A stretch of DNA of 64,000 nucleotides from Volucribacter amazonae (GCF_029783845.1 NZ_LWID01000001.1:1364001-1428000), one strand, 5' to 3'; shown: positions 1 through 9,115, numbered from the stretch's first letter. The notes: a model not told the origin generated them from the letters alone. Program-made: numbers and translations.

Positions 1-14
1 AAGAGGAACAAAAC

Positions 15-1556
15 ATGCAACTAAATTCAACAGAAATTAGTGAACTGATTAAAAAACGAATTGCCCAATTTGATATTGAGAATGAACCTCGTAATACAGG
101 GACAATCGTTTCAGTGAGCGATGGAATTATCCATATCCATGGCTTAAGTGATGTAATGCAAGGTGAGATGATTGCATTACCCGGAAATAAATATGCGATT
201 GCTTTAAACTTAGAGCGTGATTCCGTTGGTGCAGTAGTAATGGGGCCTTATACGGATTTGGCAGAAGGTATGGAAGTACAATGTACGGGACGTATTCTTG
301 AAGTGCCTGTCGGTCGAGGTTTATTAGGACGCGTTGTTAATACCTTAGGGCAACCTATTGACGGTAAAGGTGAAATTGAAAATGATGGCTTTTCACCTAT
401 TGAAGTTATTGCCCCGGGCGTTATTGATCGTAAATCGGTGGATCAGCCTGTACAAACAGGTTATAAAGCGGTTGACTCAATGGTGCCAATTGGTCGAGGT
501 CAACGTGAGTTAATTATCGGCGACCGTCAAACAGGGAAAACGGCTTTAGCCATTGATGCGATTATTAACCAAAAAGAATCTGGTATTAAGTGTATTTATG
601 TTGCCATTGGCCAAAAGGCTTCTACTATTGCGAATGTTGTGCGTAAATTAGAAGAACATGGTGCTTTACAAAACACCATTGTGGTAGTGGCCTCTGCATC
701 TGAATCTGCTGCATTACAATATTTAGCCCCTTATGCAGGTTGTGCTATGGGCGAATATTTCCGTGATCGTGGTGAAGATGCGTTAATCGTTTATGATGAT
801 TTATCAAAACAAGCGGTGGCTTATCGTCAAATTTCGCTTTTATTACGCCGCCCACCGGGTCGTGAAGCATTCCCGGGCGATGTATTCTATTTACACTCTC
901 GTTTATTAGAACGTGCTTCTCGCGTGAATGAAGATTATGTAGAACGTTTTACTCAGGGTAAAGTAACAGGAAAAACAGGTTCATTAACCGCATTACCTAT
1001 TATTGAAACCCAAGCGGGCGATGTTTCTGCTTTCGTACCAACGAACGTGATTTCGATTACTGATGGACAGATTTTCCTTGAGTCTAATTTGTTTAACTCG
1101 GGTATTCGTCCTGCGGTAAACCCGGGTATTTCGGTTTCTCGGGTAGGTGGTGCAGCACAAACTAAAGTGATCAAAAAATTAGCTGGGGGTATTCGTACCG
1201 CATTAGCACAATATCGTGAACTTGCCGCTTTTGCCCAGTTTGCTTCTGATCTTGATGATGCAACACGTAAACAGTTATCTCATGGACAAAAAGTAACAGA
1301 ATTATTGAAACAAAAACAATATTCTCCGCTTTCTGTTGCACAACAAGCATTAGTATTATTTGCCGTTGAGTTTGGTTATCTTGATGATGTTGAATTAGAT
1401 CGCATAGCGTCTTTTGAGCAGAGTCTATTAGAATTTGCCCAAGGGAATTATGCTGAATTTATGGCTGAATTAACCCAAACTGGTAACTATAATGATGAAA
1501 TCAAAGATACATTACAGGGTATTTTAGATAAATTCAAAGCAAGCAGTTCTTGGTAA
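15..1556 (+). CDS. atpA: ATP synthase F1 subunit alpha
   Basis: This is the non-catalytic nucleotide-binding subunit of the F1 sector, which with beta forms the hexamer that couples proton flow to ATP synthesis on the inner face of the cytoplasmic membrane. The 513 residues are exactly the usual length. The Walker A loop GDRQTGKT lies at residues 169-176, and the ATP synthase alpha/beta signature (PAVNPGISVSRVG) is near residue 370. The start follows the ribosome site GAGGAA with normal spacing. The subunits that normally precede it (atpI, B, E, F, H) lie off the left edge. atpG begins 21 bases after the stop, so the operon order is the standard one. Confidence 0.99.
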   Translation: MQLNSTEISELIKKRIAQFDIENEPRNTGTIVSVSDGIIHIHGLSDVMQGEMIALPGNKYAIALNLERDSVGAVVMGPYTDLAEGMEVQCTGRILEVPVGRGLLGRVVNTLGQPIDGKGEIENDGFSPIEVIAPGVIDRKSVDQPVQTGYKAVDSMVPIGRGQRELIIGDRQTGKTALAIDAIINQKESGIKCIYVAIGQKASTIANVVRKLEEHGALQNTIVVVASASESAALQYLAPYAGCAMGEYFRDRGEDALIVYDDLSKQAVAYRQISLLLRRPPGREAFPGDVFYLHSRLLERASRVNEDYVERFTQGKVTGKTGSLTALPIIETQAGDVSAFVPTNVISITDGQIFLESNLFNSGIRPAVNPGISVSRVGGAAQTKVIKKLAGGIRTALAQYRELAAFAQFASDLDDATRKQLSHGQKVTELLKQKQYSPLSVAQQALVLFAVEFGYLDDVELDRIASFEQSLLEFAQGNYAEFMAELTQTGNYNDEIKDTLQGILDKFKASSSW

Positions 1557-1577
1557 TTCAATTAACGGAGAAAAACA

Positions 1578-2447
1578 ATGGCAGGCGCAAAAGAAATAAG
1601 AACCAAAATTTCCAGTGTGCAAAGTACTCAAAAGATTACTAAGGCAATGGAAATGGTTGCTGCTTCTAAAATGCGTAAAACTCAGGATAGAATGTCATTA
1701 TCTCGTCCTTATTCTGAGGCTATACGCAAAGTCATCAGCCATATATCAAAAGCTAATGTTGATTATAAACATCCGTTTTTACAGGAACGAGAAATTAAAC
1801 GTGTTGCTATCTTAGTGGTTTCTACTGATCGTGGATTATGTGGCGGACTTAATATTAATTTATTTAAGACCGCACTTAATCAGATTAAGGAATGGAATGA
1901 TAATAATATTGATTCTGTTTTAGGCTTAGTTGGAGCTAAAGGGATTAATTTTTTCCATTCACTCGGTTTAGATATTAAGGCACAACATTCAGGTATGGGC
2001 GATAATCCTTCGCTAGAAGAATTAATTGGTATTGCAAATCGATTATTTGAGGCTTATCGTGAAGGCAAAATAGATGCTATCTATATTGCTTACAATAAAT
2101 TTGTTAATACCATGTCGCAAAAACCTATACTACAAAAGCTCGTTCCTTTACCTGAATTAGAAACAGATAATTTAGGCGAAGTAACACAAACTTGGGATTA
2201 TTTATACGAACCTGATGCGAAAACATTATTGGATAGCTTATTGGTAAGGTATTTAGAATCGCAAGTTTATCAGGCGGTAGTTGAAAATTTGGCTTCTGAG
2301 CAGGCAGCGCGAATGGTCGCGATGAAAGCGGCGACAGATAATGCAACTAATTTAATTAAAGAATTACAATTAGTGTATAACAAAGCACGTCAAGCAAGTA
2401 TTACAAATGAATTAAATGAAATTGTTGCAGGTGCAGCAGCAATTTAG
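1578..2447 (+). CDS. atpG: ATP synthase F1 subunit gamma
   Basis: Gamma is the rotating central stalk of F1-ATPase, joining the c-ring to the catalytic hexamer. The 289 residues start with the family motif AGAKEIRTKISSVQSTQKIT and end with the conserved C-terminal helix (residues about 255-289, ARQASITNELNEIVAGAAAI). These two terminal helices form the coiled-coil shaft, and TDRGLCGGLN near residue 84 is the conserved middle motif. A GGAG ribosome site precedes the ATG. It sits between atpA and atpD in the usual order, with only 19 bases before atpD, consistent with one transcript and translational coupling. Confidence 0.99.
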   Translation: MAGAKEIRTKISSVQSTQKITKAMEMVAASKMRKTQDRMSLSRPYSEAIRKVISHISKANVDYKHPFLQEREIKRVAILVVSTDRGLCGGLNINLFKTALNQIKEWNDNNIDSVLGLVGAKGINFFHSLGLDIKAQHSGMGDNPSLEELIGIANRLFEAYREGKIDAIYIAYNKFVNTMSQKPILQKLVPLPELETDNLGEVTQTWDYLYEPDAKTLLDSLLVRYLESQVYQAVVENLASEQAARMVAMKAATDNATNLIKELQLVYNKARQASITNELNEIVAGAAAI

Positions 2448-2466
2448 GTCAATTAGAGGAACGGTA

Positions 2467-3840
2467 ATGGCAACTGGAAAAATTGTACAAATCATCGGTG
2501 CGGTTATTGACGTTGAATTTCCACAAGATGCAGTACCAAAAGTATATGATGCCCTTAATGTTGAAACAGGCTTAGTGCTTGAAGTTCAGCAACAATTAGG
2601 TGGCGGGGTTGTTCGTTGTATCGCAATGGGATCATCGGACGGTTTAAAACGTGGTTTATCGGTTACGGATACGAAAAAACCAATTTCTGTACCTGTAGGA
2701 ACAAAAACCTTAGGACGCATAATGAATGTGTTAGGTGAGCCTATTGATGAAAAAGGCGAGATTGGTGCAGAAGAAAGTTGGTCTATTCATCGTGCGCCAC
2801 CAAGTTATGAAGAGCAATCTAACAGTACAGAATTATTAGAAACAGGGATTAAAGTTATTGACTTAATCTGTCCATTTGCCAAAGGGGGTAAAGTGGGGCT
2901 GTTTGGTGGTGCTGGAGTAGGTAAAACCGTTAATATGATGGAGTTAATCCGTAATATTGCCATTGAGCACTCTGGTTATTCTGTATTTGCGGGGGTCGGT
3001 GAACGTACACGTGAGGGTAATGATTTCTATCACGAAATGACCGATTCTAACGTATTAGATAAAGTTTCCCTCGTTTATGGACAAATGAATGAGCCACCGG
3101 GTAACCGTTTACGTGTAGCTTTAACAGGGTTAACTATGGCAGAAAAATTCCGTGACGAAGGGCGTGATGTTTTATTCTTCGTGGATAATATTTATCGTTA
3201 TACCTTAGCGGGAACAGAAGTGTCTGCATTATTAGGTCGTATGCCTTCTGCCGTAGGTTATCAGCCAACCTTAGCAGAGGAAATGGGGGTATTACAAGAG
3301 CGTATTACTTCAACCAAAACAGGTTCTATTACCTCAGTACAAGCGGTTTATGTACCTGCTGATGACTTAACTGACCCTTCACCAGCAACAACCTTTGCTC
3401 ACTTAGACTCAACGGTGGTATTAAGCCGTCAAATTGCTTCTTTAGGGATTTATCCAGCGGTTGACCCTCTTGATTCTACCTCAAGACAACTTGACCCATT
3501 AGTGGTTGGTGAGGAACATTATAATGTTGCTCGTGGTGTGCAAGGTATTTTACAACGTTATAAAGAATTAAAAGATATTATTGCGATTCTTGGTATGGAC
3601 GAGCTTTCCGAAGAAGATAAATTAGTGGTAGCTCGTGCAAGAAAAATTGAACGTTTCTTATCACAACCTTTCTTTGTGGCGGAAGTCTTTACAGGTTCAC
3701 CGGGCAAATATGTGTCATTAAAAGATACAATTCGTGGTTTCAAAGGTATTTTAGATGGCGAATATGACCATATTCCAGAACAAGCGTTCTATATGGTAGG
3801 TTCTATTGAAGAAGTGCTAGAAAAAGCGAAAAATATGTAA
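2467..3840 (+). CDS. atpD: ATP synthase F1 subunit beta
   Basis: This is the catalytic subunit of F1-ATPase. I place the start at the ATG of MATGKIVQIIGAV, preceded by AGAGGA, because an upstream in-frame ATG would overlap atpG and add 17 residues absent from the family. The resulting length is 457 residues. The Walker A loop GGAGVGKT is at residues 147-154, followed by the GERTREGNDFY region that carries the catalytic glutamate. The beta signature (PAVDPLDSTSRQL) lies in the C-terminal third. The gene is followed by a short gap holding an inverted repeat that overlaps the atpC ribosome site. Confidence 0.99.
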   Translation: MATGKIVQIIGAVIDVEFPQDAVPKVYDALNVETGLVLEVQQQLGGGVVRCIAMGSSDGLKRGLSVTDTKKPISVPVGTKTLGRIMNVLGEPIDEKGEIGAEESWSIHRAPPSYEEQSNSTELLETGIKVIDLICPFAKGGKVGLFGGAGVGKTVNMMELIRNIAIEHSGYSVFAGVGERTREGNDFYHEMTDSNVLDKVSLVYGQMNEPPGNRLRVALTGLTMAEKFRDEGRDVLFFVDNIYRYTLAGTEVSALLGRMPSAVGYQPTLAEEMGVLQERITSTKTGSITSVQAVYVPADDLTDPSPATTFAHLDSTVVLSRQIASLGIYPAVDPLDSTSRQLDPLVVGEEHYNVARGVQGILQRYKELKDIIAILGMDELSEEDKLVVARARKIERFLSQPFFVAEVFTGSPGKYVSLKDTIRGFKGILDGEYDHIPEQAFYMVGSIEEVLEKAKNM

Positions 3841-3843
3841 TCA

Positions 3844-3871
3844 CTTCAAGTGTTAAATAGAAAACTTGAAG
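3844..3871 (+). promoter_or_regulatory. inverted repeat occluding the atpC ribosome site
   Basis: CTTCAAGT at 3844-3851 pairs perfectly with ACTTGAAG at 3864-3871 across a 12-base loop. The right arm covers the first bases of the AAGGAG that drives atpC. In RNA this 8-bp stem would partly hide the ribosome site. I infer it limits atpC translation relative to atpD. It has no U-run, so it is not a terminator. Confidence 0.5.
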
Positions 3872-3880
3872 GAGAATAAA

Positions 3881-4309
3881 ATGACGACAGTAACATTAAC
3901 AGTGGTAAGTGCAGAACAAAGCATTTTTACTGGAGAAGTAAAACGTATTCAGGTTACGGGAAGTGAGGGGGAATTAGGTATTTTACCGGGACATATTCCT
4001 TTACTTACAGCAATAAAACCGGGGATTGTTAAAATTGTACTAGAAAATGATCAAGAAGAAGTTATTTATGTTTCAGGTGGTTTTCTAGAAGTACAACCCA
4101 ATGTTGTTACCGTACTTGCTGATGTGGCTATTCGAGGAAAAGAGCTTGATGGCGATCGTATTTTAGAAGCTAAGCGTAAAGCGGAACAAAATATTGTTGC
4201 TGGGGCTAAAGATGCAAATTATGAAATTCTTGCTTCTAAATTATCCAAAGAATTAGCAAAACTGCGAGCTTATGAACTTACCGAAAAATTGGTTAAAAAT
4301 AAACGTTAA
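3881..4309 (+). CDS. atpC: ATP synthase F1 subunit epsilon
   Basis: Epsilon is the regulatory central-stalk subunit that inhibits ATP hydrolysis through its mobile C-terminal helices. I start it at the ATG of MTTVTLTVVSAEQ, seven bases after AAGGAG, because an in-frame ATG five codons earlier lacks its own ribosome site. The product is 142 residues, the usual size. The N-terminal beta-sandwich contains the family motif GELGILPGHIPLLTAIKPG (about residues 30-48), and two helices follow from about residue 90. It is the last gene of the atp operon and is followed by a Correia-like repeat and a clear terminator. Confidence 0.98.
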   Translation: MTTVTLTVVSAEQSIFTGEVKRIQVTGSEGELGILPGHIPLLTAIKPGIVKIVLENDQEEVIYVSGGFLEVQPNVVTVLADVAIRGKELDGDRILEAKRKAEQNIVAGAKDANYEILASKLSKELAKLRAYELTEKLVKNKR

Positions 4310-4312
4310 TGA

Positions 4313-4418
4313 TATAGTCGTTTCAATTTAAAATGAGATAAGGCGGTACGTCGAAGACTGTACAAGTAGTACGGCGAGGCGTACCAACACTGTATCATTT
4401 TAAAGAGGAACGGCTATA
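4313..4418 (+). repeat. Correia-like palindromic element, full length (106 bp)
   Basis: It starts TATAGTCGTTTCAATTT and ends AGAGGAACGGCTATA. The interior holds GGCGGTACGTCGAAGACTG, TACAAGTAGTACGGCGAGG and CGTACCAACACTGTATC. It lies between the atpC stop and the operon terminator, so it is transcribed as the 3' end of the atp message. Confidence 0.85.
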
Positions 4419-4441
4419 AAAACCACCGAAAGGTGGTTTTT
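4419..4441 (+). terminator. terminator of the atp operon
   Basis: AAAACCACC, loop GAAA, then GGTGGTTTTT form a 9-bp stem with a stable tetraloop and a T-run. It is a classical intrinsic terminator and could also act on the opposite strand. Confidence 0.85.
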
Positions 4442-4484
4442 ATATATGAAGCTTAATGTGTACGAAATATTTATTCTGCTTTAA

Positions 4485-4516
4485 TATAGTCGTTTCAATT
4501 TAAGAGGAACGATTAT
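4485..4516. repeat. Correia-like element reduced to its two ends
   Basis: The left end TATAGTCGTTTCAATTT runs directly into a right end AAGAGGAACGATTAT, with the whole interior missing. It overlaps the 3' end of the rarD-like gene and encodes that gene's last residues and stop. Confidence 0.7.
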
Positions 4517-5393
4517 GATTATATTTTTTCACTTTCAAGCTGTATACTCCATCTAACACAATTAATAGCATAGCAAGCGATAAGCTAATAAATAATGGAT
4601 AGCTTTTAGGATCAAGAGATTCGCCCAATATAAATGCGACAACGATCATTAAAATGGTTTCTACATAGCCTAATAAACCTAATAAATTCATGGGTAACCA
4701 CGCACTGGCGAGAATATAAGTAATCAAGGCTAATCCGCTGATTAAGCCTAATAACGGTAATAAATAGACTAAATTAGGATTTGTTTGGTATAACATTGAG
4801 AAATCCGATTGATAAATAAAATAACCACAAATGGGCAACAATAACAGCATTTCAATACAAAAACTGGATAAATCGGCGATGTTATAATGTTTTCTCAAAC
4901 AAAAATAAAAAGTATAACCCGCACTGACTACAATACTTTCCCAAGATAATCCCCCTTTGAGCAAAATATTGCTTATTACCCCAACACTAGCGAATAAAAT
5001 CGCAATTAGTTTGATTTTTGATATAGGTTCTGCAAACAAAAAATGCCCAGCGGCAACTAAGACTAAAGGTAATAATAAATAGCCAAAGGAAACACTTAAT
5101 GCACTACCATGATTGGGTGCCCATAAAAATAACCACATTTGAAATCCAATAAGGCCACTGGTAATAGCATAAATCCCTAGTAATTTGGGCTGTTGGCGAA
5201 TATTGTGAATATGTTGGATAAAAATGGCTTTTTGTTTAAACAAAAAAATAGCCACCAGTAAAAAGGGATAAGTCAACACAATACGATAACCAAAGATAGC
5301 CTCGCCCGTTAGCGGTTGTAATAAGGTAGAAAAATAATATAAATAACCAAATAGTGAAGAGGCAATAAGCGAGCTAACAATTCCTTTTAACAT
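4500..5393 (-). CDS. EamA/RarD-family membrane transporter
   Basis: This is an inner-membrane protein of the drug/metabolite transporter superfamily. The 297 residues contain about ten hydrophobic segments in two EamA halves. The N-terminal pattern (ASSLFGYLYYFSTLLQPL, then FGYRIVLTYPFLL) resembles the RarD branch, whose substrate is unknown. The last residues NRSS and the TAA stop are encoded by a reduced Correia-like repeat at 4485-4516, so the native C-terminus has probably been replaced by repeat DNA. A full-length repeat lies upstream between it and ilvY. Subfamily is a similarity judgement; the transporter fold is clear. Confidence 0.85.
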   Translation of the reverse strand: MLKGIVSSLIASSLFGYLYYFSTLLQPLTGEAIFGYRIVLTYPFLLVAIFLFKQKAIFIQHIHNIRQQPKLLGIYAITSGLIGFQMWLFLWAPNHGSALSVSFGYLLLPLVLVAAGHFLFAEPISKIKLIAILFASVGVISNILLKGGLSWESIVVSAGYTFYFCLRKHYNIADLSSFCIEMLLLLPICGYFIYQSDFSMLYQTNPNLVYLLPLLGLISGLALITYILASAWLPMNLLGLLGYVETILMIVVAFILGESLDPKSYPLFISLSLAMLLIVLDGVYSLKVKKYNHNRSS

Positions 5394-5462
5394 AGGCGTT
5401 TCATGGGGAAAATTTTTTCAATATTATACTGCACTTTTTTCCTTTTCCTAGCTTTAACGAGC

Positions 5463-5569
5463 TATAGTCGTTCCACTTTAAAATGATACAGCGTTGGTAC
5501 GCCTCGCCGTACTGCTTGTACTGTATTCGGCATACTGCCTTGTCTCATTTTAAATTGGCAGCGACTATA
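5463..5569 (-). repeat. Correia-like palindromic element, full length (107 bp)
   Basis: It is oriented opposite to the copy at 4313. It runs from TATAGTCGTTCCACTTT to GGCAGCGACTATA with the interior GTTGGTACGCCTCGCCGTAC. Its right end supplies the TAG stop codon of ilvY, and it sits in the upstream region of the rarD-like gene. Confidence 0.85.
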
Positions 5570-6440
5570 ATATTTGCCAAAAGGCTTGGATCAGGGGGTG
5601 GCTAAGGTGGCGTTTTTGGCTACAAATACCCAGTGATAAAGGCTCAACCACTAAATCAAGATTAAGCATTGATACTTGGCTATTCATTGGACTATGTTTA
5701 ATCACTACTTCAGGCAACAGAGCTACCCCACAACCAAGGGCAACCATAGGCACAATGCCTTCGTGTCCAGCCACAGTGGCGTAAATTTTGGGGTGCTTGA
5801 TTTTATGTTGGCGAAACCATTGGTCAATACGTTGGCGAACAGGTCCTTCTATTGGCAAAATAAAAGGAATAGTTTGCCAATCAATGGGTTTTTGTTGCAA
5901 TAATTGGGTGGATAAACAAGCCATTCGTGGGGCAATCATTGCCATATTGAGGTTATCAATAGCTTGAAATTGAATATGGTTAGGAAGTTGTTGAGGCTTG
6001 CCTGTTAAAGCCAGATCAGCTTGTTCGCTATCAATATAATGCAAAGCAAGAGCAGGATCGCCTGTGGTTAATTTGATTTCAACTTTTGGATAATGCTGAC
6101 GAAAACGCTCAAGAATATTTGGTAGGTGGCTATAAGCCGCAGTTACCGAGCAATAAATTCGCAATTCGCCCATTAATTGCTGTGGATTAACGGTTAGACT
6201 TTGTTTAAATTGTTGCCATTGTTGCCACTGCTGTTGAGCAAATTGCAGAAATTTTTCCCCGGTTTCCGTCAAAACCACTTGGCGATTATCACGAAAAAAT
6301 AAAGGCTTACCTAATTCTTGTTCCATACGTTGAATTTGGCGAGAAAGGGTGGAGGCTGACATAAAATGTTGATTTGCCGTTTTGCTAAAATTTTTATTTT
6401 CTGCAAGTTGTAAAAACAGGTTGAGATCTTTGAAATCCAT
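5565..6440 (-). CDS. ilvY: LysR-type activator of ilvC
   Basis: IlvY activates ilvC when acetolactate or acetohydroxybutyrate is present. The 291 residues have the LysR layout: an N-terminal winged helix (residues 1-60, MDFKDLNLFLQLAENKNFSK and the ASTLSRQIQRMEQELG recognition helix) and a C-terminal inducer domain from about residue 90. Divergent transcription from ilvC across 154 bases is the diagnostic context. The stop codon TAG comes from the end of a Correia-like repeat, so the final residues may differ from the ancestral protein. The length is close to the E. coli homologue, so any loss is small. Confidence 0.93.
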   Translation of the reverse strand: MDFKDLNLFLQLAENKNFSKTANQHFMSASTLSRQIQRMEQELGKPLFFRDNRQVVLTETGEKFLQFAQQQWQQWQQFKQSLTVNPQQLMGELRIYCSVTAAYSHLPNILERFRQHYPKVEIKLTTGDPALALHYIDSEQADLALTGKPQQLPNHIQFQAIDNLNMAMIAPRMACLSTQLLQQKPIDWQTIPFILPIEGPVRQRIDQWFRQHKIKHPKIYATVAGHEGIVPMVALGCGVALLPEVVIKHSPMNSQVSMLNLDLVVEPLSLGICSQKRHLSHPLIQAFWQIL

Positions 6441-6456
6441 AGGCGAAATATTGTTG

Positions 6457-6484
6457 TTGCATATTTTGCAATATTCTATCGCAA
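6457..6484. promoter_or_regulatory. candidate IlvY operator between ilvY and ilvC
   Basis: Two overlapping dyads of the form TTGC-N-GCAA occur here: TTGCATATTTTGCAA (6457-6471) and TTGCAATATTCTATCGCAA (6467-6485). LysR regulators bind such interrupted dyads, and E. coli IlvY sites are of this type. The position between the divergent genes fits. Binding is inferred. Confidence 0.5.
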
Positions 6485-6594
6485 TAATATCAATTTACGC
6501 AAAAATAAAAGTGGTTATACTAAATAATGAAAAAGAAGACAATAGGTCTTTCTATGATAAACAATATTATTTAACGAAATAAGGACAACATATT

Positions 6595-8070
6595 ATGGGC
6601 AATTATTTTAATACCTTAAATTTACGCCAACAATTAGATCAATTAGGACGCTGCCGTTTTATGGAGCGTGAAGAATTTGCTGATGAAGCAAATTTTCTAA
6701 AAGGTAAAAAAATTGTGATTGTGGGCTGTGGCGCTCAGGGGTTAAATCAAGGTTTAAATATGCGTGATTCGGGGTTAGACATTAGTTATGCGTTACGCCC
6801 TGAAGCCATTGCAGAAAAACGTGCCTCTTTCCAACGTGCCAGTGAGAATGGTTTTACCGTAGGTACTTATGATGAATTAATCCCGACAGCTGATTTAGTG
6901 ATTAACCTTACTCCAGATAAACAACATTCTAAAGTGGTGGCTGATGTGATGCCATTAATGAAACAAGGGGCAGCATTAGGTTATTCACATGGTTTAAATA
7001 TCGTTGAAGTTGGCGAACAAATCCGCCCAGATATTACGGTGGTTATGGTCGCACCAAAATGCCCGGGAACGGAAGTGCGTGAAGAATATAAACGAGGCTT
7101 TGGTGTACCAACATTAATTGCGGTTCACCCAGAAAATGACCCTCAAGGGGACGGTCTAGCCATTGCGAAGGCTTGGGCAGCTGCAACAGGTGGTCATCGT
7201 GCAGGCGTATTAGAGTCATCATTTGTGGCGGAAGTGAAATCAGATTTAATGGGCGAACAAACCATTCTTTGTGGTATGTTACAAGCTGGCTCAATCGTTT
7301 GTTATGATCAAATGGTTGCTGATGGCAAAGATCCAGCCTATGCGGCAAAATTAATCCAATATGGTTGGGAAACCATTACTGAAGCCTTAAAACAAGGTGG
7401 TATTACCTTAATGATGGATCGCCTTTCTAACAGTGCGAAATTGCGTGCCTTTGAATTATCCGAACAAATTAAAGAGAAATTAGCCTTTTTATTTGAAAAA
7501 CATATGGACGATATTATCAGTGGCGAATTCTCGCGTGTGATGATGGAAGATTGGGCAAATGGCGATGTTAATTTATTAACATGGCGTGAAGAAACTGGTA
7601 AAACAGCCTTTGAAAACGCGCCAAAATATGATGGCAAAATTAGTGAGCAAGAATATTTTGATAATGGCGTATTAATGATTGCAATGGTAAAAGCAGGGGT
7701 AGAATTAGCCTTTGATACTATGGTTGCAAGTGGTATTTACGAAGAGTCTGCTTACTATGAATCATTACACGAATTACCATTAATCGCTAACACCATCGCT
7801 CGTAAACGTTTATATGAGATGAATGTCGTCATTTCAGATACTGCAGAATATGGTAACTATTTATTTGCTAATGTAGCCGCTCCAATTTTAGCAAAAGAAA
7901 TTTTACCAACCTTAAAACGTGGTGATTTAGGCGAACCAACCCCTACGGTAGAAATTGATAATATTACTTTACGCGATGTCAATGACGCAATTCGCAACCA
8001 CCCAATTGAATTAATTGGTCAAGAATTGCGTGGTTATATGAAAGATATGAAACGCATTTCTTTTAGTTAA
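6595..8070 (+). CDS. ilvC: ketol-acid reductoisomerase (class II)
   Basis: The enzyme converts 2-acetolactate and 2-aceto-2-hydroxybutyrate to the dihydroxy acids with NADPH and Mg2+, the second common step of valine and isoleucine synthesis. The 491-residue length marks the long class II form of gamma-proteobacteria. The Rossmann motif GCGAQG is at residues 44-49, and the acidic metal-binding segment (VAEVKSDLMGEQTILCG) is near residue 213, followed by a duplicated knotted domain. AAGGACAAC precedes the ATG as ribosome site. It is divergent from its regulator ilvY and followed by a strong terminator, so it is probably monocistronic. Confidence 0.98.
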   Translation: MGNYFNTLNLRQQLDQLGRCRFMEREEFADEANFLKGKKIVIVGCGAQGLNQGLNMRDSGLDISYALRPEAIAEKRASFQRASENGFTVGTYDELIPTADLVINLTPDKQHSKVVADVMPLMKQGAALGYSHGLNIVEVGEQIRPDITVVMVAPKCPGTEVREEYKRGFGVPTLIAVHPENDPQGDGLAIAKAWAAATGGHRAGVLESSFVAEVKSDLMGEQTILCGMLQAGSIVCYDQMVADGKDPAYAAKLIQYGWETITEALKQGGITLMMDRLSNSAKLRAFELSEQIKEKLAFLFEKHMDDIISGEFSRVMMEDWANGDVNLLTWREETGKTAFENAPKYDGKISEQEYFDNGVLMIAMVKAGVELAFDTMVASGIYEESAYYESLHELPLIANTIARKRLYEMNVVISDTAEYGNYLFANVAAPILAKEILPTLKRGDLGEPTPTVEIDNITLRDVNDAIRNHPIELIGQELRGYMKDMKRISFS

Positions 8071-8092
8071 TCATTATCGCTGTTTTTAAGTT

Positions 8093-8124
8093 AAGCCCCA
8101 TTTGTTTTATGGCAAATGGGGCTT
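8093..8124 (+). terminator. ilvC terminator
   Basis: AAGCCCCATTTG and CAAATGGGGCTT form a perfect 12-bp stem around an 8-base loop, followed by ATTTG. It lies 22 bases after the ilvC stop. Confidence 0.85.
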
Positions 8125-8194
8125 ATTTGCTTGATTGAGCATTTTATCTATAAATGGTAGGATAGGGATTATAATATTTAAATAGGGTAAATTT

Positions 8195-9115
8195 ATGTTA
8201 TTATTTCACCAAAAACAGCAAACCATTTTAGAACTAAAAGAAAAAACTTTTCGTAAAGAAAAAGATATACAGTATCTTGTAGAGAACAATTTAAATTTAC
8301 TCATAGGAGGATTGGAATTTGTTTGTTCAGAATTTTCTATTAAAAATTATCGTATTGATACGCTAGCCTTTAATCCAGAAACCCGATCTTTTGTTATTAT
8401 TGAATATAAACGTAATCAAAATGATAGCGTTGTTGATCAAGGTATTTCTTATCTAAATATTATGCTTGATAATAAAGCAGAGTTTATTATTGAGTATAAT
8501 GAGAAAACAGGAAAAAATCTAAAACGAGATAGTGTTGATTTCTCTCAGAGTAAAGTGTTATTTATCGCCCCCTCTTTCAATAATTATCAACGTCAAGCAG
8601 TAAATTTCAAAGACTTACCCATAGAATTATGGGAAATAAAAAGTTTTGAGAATAATATTATAGTATTTAATCAAATTAAGAAAACAAAATCTGCTGTTAG
8701 TTTTAAACAAATTAAAACTGAACCTCATTCAAGTATTAGTGAACTAAATAAAGAATTAAAAACTTATACTGAAAATGATCATTTAGAGGGTAAAAGTGAA
8801 GAAATTAAAGAACTTTATGATATTTTTAAAAATGAAGTTTTAAGATTAGATAATAATATAGAAATTGTCCCTGTTAAAATGTATATTGCTTTTAAACTTA
8901 AAACAAATGTTATTGATGTATTGCCACAGAAAAAGAATTTAAAAATATGGATAAATATGAAAAAAGGACAGCTTGATGATCCTAAGAAATTAACAAGAGA
9001 TGTTTCTAAAATAGGGCGTAATGGCAATGGTGATTATGATCTAACAGTATCAAATACAGATAATTTAGAATATATTATGAGTTTGGTTAAACAAGTTATT
9101 ACTAAGGTATCTTAA
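8195..9115 (+). CDS. NucS-like PD-(D/E)XK nuclease with DUF5655-type C-terminus
   Basis: I see no named orthologue. In the 306 residues, the segment RIDTLAFNPETRSFVIIEYK (about 49-68) has the D-x(n)-E-x-K pattern of PD-(D/E)XK nucleases, here IEYK as in the NucS/EndoMS or DUF91 group. From about residue 200 a second domain (LRLDNNIEIVPVKMYIAFK, then KIWINMKKGQLDDP, then GNGDYDLTVSN) resembles the DUF5655 'predicted transport protein' C-terminus. There is no signal peptide or membrane segment. It stands alone between two terminators, is clearly AT-richer than its neighbours, and has no methylase or helicase partner. Role in DNA repair or defence is conjecture. Confidence 0.7.
   Translation: MLLFHQKQQTILELKEKTFRKEKDIQYLVENNLNLLIGGLEFVCSEFSIKNYRIDTLAFNPETRSFVIIEYKRNQNDSVVDQGISYLNIMLDNKAEFIIEYNEKTGKNLKRDSVDFSQSKVLFIAPSFNNYQRQAVNFKDLPIELWEIKSFENNIIVFNQIKKTKSAVSFKQIKTEPHSSISELNKELKTYTENDHLEGKSEEIKELYDIFKNEVLRLDNNIEIVPVKMYIAFKLKTNVIDVLPQKKNLKIWINMKKGQLDDPKKLTRDVSKIGRNGNGDYDLTVSNTDNLEYIMSLVKQVITKVS

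Noticed and set aside
2416..2466. A longer AtpD start
   Set aside because: It overlaps atpG and adds 17 residues not found in the family; the ATG at 2467 has the proper ribosome site.
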